64,000 bases of DNA, taken from assembly GCF_000189635.1 (NCBI RefSeq), contig NW_002476570.1, forward strand, positions 186,001-250,000, written 5' to 3'. The DNA is from Tetrahymena thermophila SB210. Lineage: Eukaryota; Ciliophora; Oligohymenophorea; Hymenostomatida; Tetrahymenidae. The notes under the pieces are model-generated. The model was not told the origin of the DNA and ran no database searches. It saw nothing but the letters and a program-made list of their open reading frames with translations. This document shows positions 60,536-64,000 of this stretch, one piece after another. The position numbers were made by a program, and so were the translations under genes. Numbering within the stretch: position 1 is the first letter of the stretch; the number at the start of each line of letters is the position of its first letter.

Positions 60536-62038
60536 TCAATAAGAATGCTTATATTATATTTCTATTTCTAAAAAGTTTACATAATCTCTGAAAGTTTTAA
60601 TCTTTTTACCACATTCAGAGTCATTTGGCTTGTATTCTTAGCAAATTCTTTTGACTGCATTAATAACTGTAGGTTTAACATTTCTAGAGTATATTCTTTC
60701 AATTTCAGCTTTTGTTGGAGGGGGAATATAGGTTAAATTAGCAGGACAGTCAGTTCTAGGTTCAGTTCTAGAAATAAGATCGTCAAAAGTAGCAGCCCAT
60801 TCTGTTCTCTTTGAGAAATTGTATTCAAGGCCAAATATTTTCATAACAGTTGAAATAATAGAGCTATGTTCGAATTGAGAGGTGTTAAAAGGTTTTTACC
60901 AAGGTTTAGGCTCTTTTACTAACTAGCCCTTTTCTATCCAAGGTGAAATGGCAATAGTTGGAACTCTAATTCCAAGTCTTTCAAAATTGAATCCTTCAGC
61001 ATTGACTTTACCATCTGGATTAGGAACACCTTCTTAAGGAGGAGGGACATGGTCATAGAAACCACCATGCTCATCATAGGTAATAATGAAAAGGGTTTCA
61101 TTCCATTTAGGTCCATTTCTCAAAGCCTCATAAACGTTCTTCATTAATCTTTCACCTTCTTTAACACTGTGATCAGGATGTTAGTCATTTGGAAGACCAA
61201 AAGATTTGGTGTGATTCAAAAAAGGTCTTACGGTTTCAGATGGATTAATAAAAGTGTAATTTGCTAATGTTCCATCTTAAGCATCTTTGTAGAATTATTC
61301 CATATTACTGAATTTCTTGCGATTTAAGAAGTTTTTATTAAAATATTCAATGTATAAGAACCAGTCAATAGGTTAATCTTCATAATAATATCTCCAAGAA
61401 AGACCATTTTTTTCAAGAACTTCTTAAAGAGTAGTATTTTTAATTTAACCAATAGCTTAGCTGTTTTAAACACAACCATCACAAGTTCCCATATGAACAA
61501 ACATTCTGTTTGGGTTAGTGCATCCAGGATAGCTGACGAAATAGTTATCAAATAATGCAAACTCATTAGCAAGTGTTGTAATAATAGGAACTTCTTCGGG
61601 TAAAAAGCCACTCATCTCAGTTAAACCATCTTATCCACCTCTTTATGCTGCAGCAACAAAACCCTACATATTAGCTGGAACTTTCAATGAGGCGTGGTTG
61701 ACGCATGGATCGTCAGAAGTTGAATTTTATGCTTGATAAACACAATTATAAACTCTTTCTGTAGTAGTTTGAGGGCCATGACCAGGATCATATGCACTGC
61801 AGTCTTAAGCGTTAGGAGCAACACAAATTTATGTACCATTTAAAGCAGTGTTACACTCATTTCCTGTTAAACCGTTGACATTTGGATTTCCGTATTGACC
61901 GCCTTTAGTCATCCATCCAAGCATATGATCAAAAGAACGATTTTCCATCATCAAAACTACAATATGTTTGATAGGAGACTCTTTAGCAGTTAGCGAGACT
62001 GCGAAAATTAGTAGTATAAGTGCAGATAATTTTTACAT
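60536..62038 (-). CDS. Secreted phosphoesterase, phospholipase C/acid phosphatase family (500 aa), copy 3
   Basis: ATG at 62036-62038, TGA complement at 60536-60538, 501 codons, no intron. The signal peptide is [18 protein letters not shown]. All family motifs are intact: [40 protein letters not shown] and FEHSSII. It is more diverged from copies 1 and 2 than they are from each other, for example [13 protein letters not shown] and a C-terminal extension IQYKHSY in place of MKHL.S. It is therefore the older branch of the family in this window, and the pseudogene resembles it most. Same predicted activity as the others; different substrate preference is possible but not visible in the sequence. 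Confidence 0.93.
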
Positions 62039-63118
62039 TTTATAGTACAATTCTTTTATTTGTTTGATTTATTTTAAATAATATCAAATCTTTTATTTTA
62101 TAACAACTTATTTTAACAAAGAAAAGTGAGAAAAATAAGCCCACCACTTAATCATTATTAGAAGGATATTTAAAACAATAACCAAAATATATAAATGATT
62201 TTTGTATAGTGGTATAATTACATATAGTTACATACTTAAGATTAGTTATGTTGGTTACTTCTTTTATTTTAAAACAAAAATTGATAAATAATTTCTTATT
62301 CATTTAGTTCTACTAATAATATAAATATACTACTAAAGAATAAATATTAAGTTTGTGAACCCTCTAAAACTTGAGATAAAAAAGCTATTTAGAAATATTA
62401 TTGTTAATATTTCATAATTAATTTATAGGTTACATTATTAAAAATCATCTGAAAAATAATTGACTTAAGTTATTCTAATTTAAAAATTTAGAAATCAATA
62501 AAAATTTGTTTATTCAAATTGCAACAATATTAATTATATTCTTTATTATCATTTACCAAACATTTTTTCATAAAGAAAAATATTAATAATTATTTATTTA
62601 TTTAAATTTATAAAAATCTAGACTTATATAAATGATTTATTTTATCCTTACAGCATTATTTAAACTAAAAAAATTTTTATAATTTTAAGATTGATAAAAG
62701 TTTTTAACCTCAATCAAGTTAGTATTGTAAAATAAATTAAAATTAATACAAAGAGAAAATTTAATATATTCAATTTATTTTTATCAGATTTTTTATTGAA
62801 AAGTATAAATATGTAACTAAATTTTTTTAAATTTAAAAGTAAATATTAGACAAATAATACTACAAAAAATATAGAGAAGAGTGTAGATAGTTTTAAAATG
62901 AAATATTATAAATAAAAAAGTAAAATTACCTAAACAAAAATAATATTTAATAAATAATTTATTTATTTTTATAATTTCATCCTTTAAAAAATAAAAGCTA
63001 ATTTCAAACAAATATAATATATTTTTTTAATTCTTTTAATTTGGTTAACATCTTAGAAATATTTAAAATAATTCTTTCTCTTAAAAATTAAATATTCTTT
63101 TGTAAAAATAAAGAATTA
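62039..63118. other. Intergenic, AT-rich
   Basis: Upstream of phosphoesterase copy 3. Very AT-rich; no gene or RNA recognised. Confidence 0.5.
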
Positions 63119-63310
63119 TTAGCTATGATTTATCAGTAGTCCATTAATATTAAATTAAAGAATAAAATTCTGTTTTCAATTTTTATTGACATAATGAATT
63201 TAGAATTAAAAAATTATCTTGTATTACAACAATTTATTTGATTTAGAAATGAAATAAATAGAAAAATATTTTTTATTTTTATTTCCTATTTATTTAAAAT
63301 GGAGTTTTCT
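63119..63310. repeat. Direct repeat, copy a
   Basis: About 190 bp that recurs from 63832. Shared landmarks include ctatgattta, attaatattaaatta, a cttgacataat-like run, and acaacaatttatttga. Copies differ by scattered substitutions and small indels. Confidence 0.75.
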
Positions 63311-63418
63311 TCAATTCAAATCTTTTAATAACTTAAAATATTAATCAATAATCAAATTTCAAAACAATAATGAGAAAAACTATCTGATAATTATTTTTAT
63401 AAACATTAAATACAATCA

Positions 63419-63589
63419 TCATTAAGGGTCATGAAACTGTTGAAGTGGCTGTCTCTTAATAATTTGATTTTTTTATTTATAAGGTGGAGTTGGTTTAACT
63501 CACTTAAATTAAAAAATTTTACTTAACTTTGAAGATATCAAATAAATAGCCATTAAAAAATCAAAATAGTTTTTTGTTAAATTGTTCAT
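63419..63589 (-). CDS. Candidate small frame (56 codons plus stop) with one internal in-frame TGA
   Basis: On the minus strand an ATG at 63587-63589 opens a frame (MNNLTKNYFDFLMAIYLISS...) that meets TGA at 63500-63502. It continues in the same frame as a protein-like tail (KPTPPYKQKNQ, then RQPLQQFHDPQ) to TGA at 63419-63421. The tail has clearly higher G+C than its surroundings. Possible readings: a last exon whose acceptor lies just before it, two unrelated fragments, or a UGA-Sec codon. No SECIS element could be established by eye. Chance cannot be excluded. Confidence 0.25.
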
Positions 63590-63831
63590 TATATAAATGT
63601 AAGATAAATACAAAAAATTGATTACATCTTAAAGTCATCATAAATAAATATTTATTAATAAAATTCTAAGCTAAATAAAAATCTTGATTTTTTTAATTAA
63701 AAATGGAAAAATTATGCTAGTATTATTATAAAAGCTTAAATTTATCGATTCTAATTGATTTACATATTAATAATTTTTTCATAAAAATTAAAAATAATTT
63801 ATTAAAGTTTTGATATATTTATAAAGACTGA

Positions 63832-64000
63832 TTAACTATGATTTATTGGTAATCTATTAATATTAAATTAATGAATTTAATTATCTTTTCAATTTTTCTT
63901 GACATAATAAATTTAAAAAATTATCTTGTACTACAACAATTTATTTGACTTAAAAAGAATAAATATTTTATTTTCTATTTAATTAAAATTAAGTTTTCTA
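63832..64000. repeat. Direct repeat, copy b (cut by window end)
   Basis: Second copy of the 63119-63310 repeat, starting at ttaactatga and running off the window. The copies are 713 bp apart start to start. Confidence 0.75.

Overview
The window is nuclear DNA from a Tetrahymena-type ciliate, most likely macronuclear. The base composition is extremely A+T-rich. Nearly every convincing reading frame is full of in-frame TAA and TAG codons that behave as glutamine, and all of them end at TGA. Introns are short and AT-rich with GT..AG ends (48-200 bp where I could fix them). A standard-code ORF search therefore shreds the real genes and mostly returns shadows. All gene models below were built by hand with TAA/TAG = Gln and TGA = stop, and for the large genes exon lengths were checked to stay in frame.

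Layout. (1) 1-20,456: three large paralogous membrane proteins with TmcB/TmcC-type helical repeats and a PAS domain. One is on the minus strand (1-5,163); two are in tandem on the plus strand (8,320-14,144 and 14,457-20,290). Two identical tRNA-Arg(UCU) genes sit on the minus strand at 5,932 and 20,385. A small unrecognised protein is encoded at 6,879-7,355. (2) 20,457-51,886: four plus-strand genes encoding secreted or membrane proteins with an N-terminal H-type-lectin-like region followed by cysteine-rich repeats (about 20, 24, roughly 45 and fewer than ten repeats). The first two end without a membrane anchor; the last two end in a multi-pass membrane domain. The first two lie in a tandem duplication of 6-7 kb, with the stump of a third copy downstream. 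The third gene (37,968-46,676, 2,883 aa) contains a nearly perfect array of ten 276-bp units. Two weaker small-gene candidates lie at 35,350-35,694 and 47,730-48,085. (3) 53,351-53,755: a small secreted cysteine-rich protein on the plus strand. (4) 54,191-62,038: three minus-strand secreted phosphoesterases of the phospholipase C/acid phosphatase family, with a decayed fourth copy between the first and second. (5) 62,039-64,000: AT-rich sequence with a direct repeat and one small coding-like island.

The genes are grouped by recent local duplication, not by pathway. The most coherent story is the lectin cluster: the same putative carbohydrate-binding ectodomain is made in soluble and membrane-anchored versions with very different, rapidly rearranging stalk lengths. 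That suggests a surface-recognition or secreted-binding system. The function is inferred, not shown.
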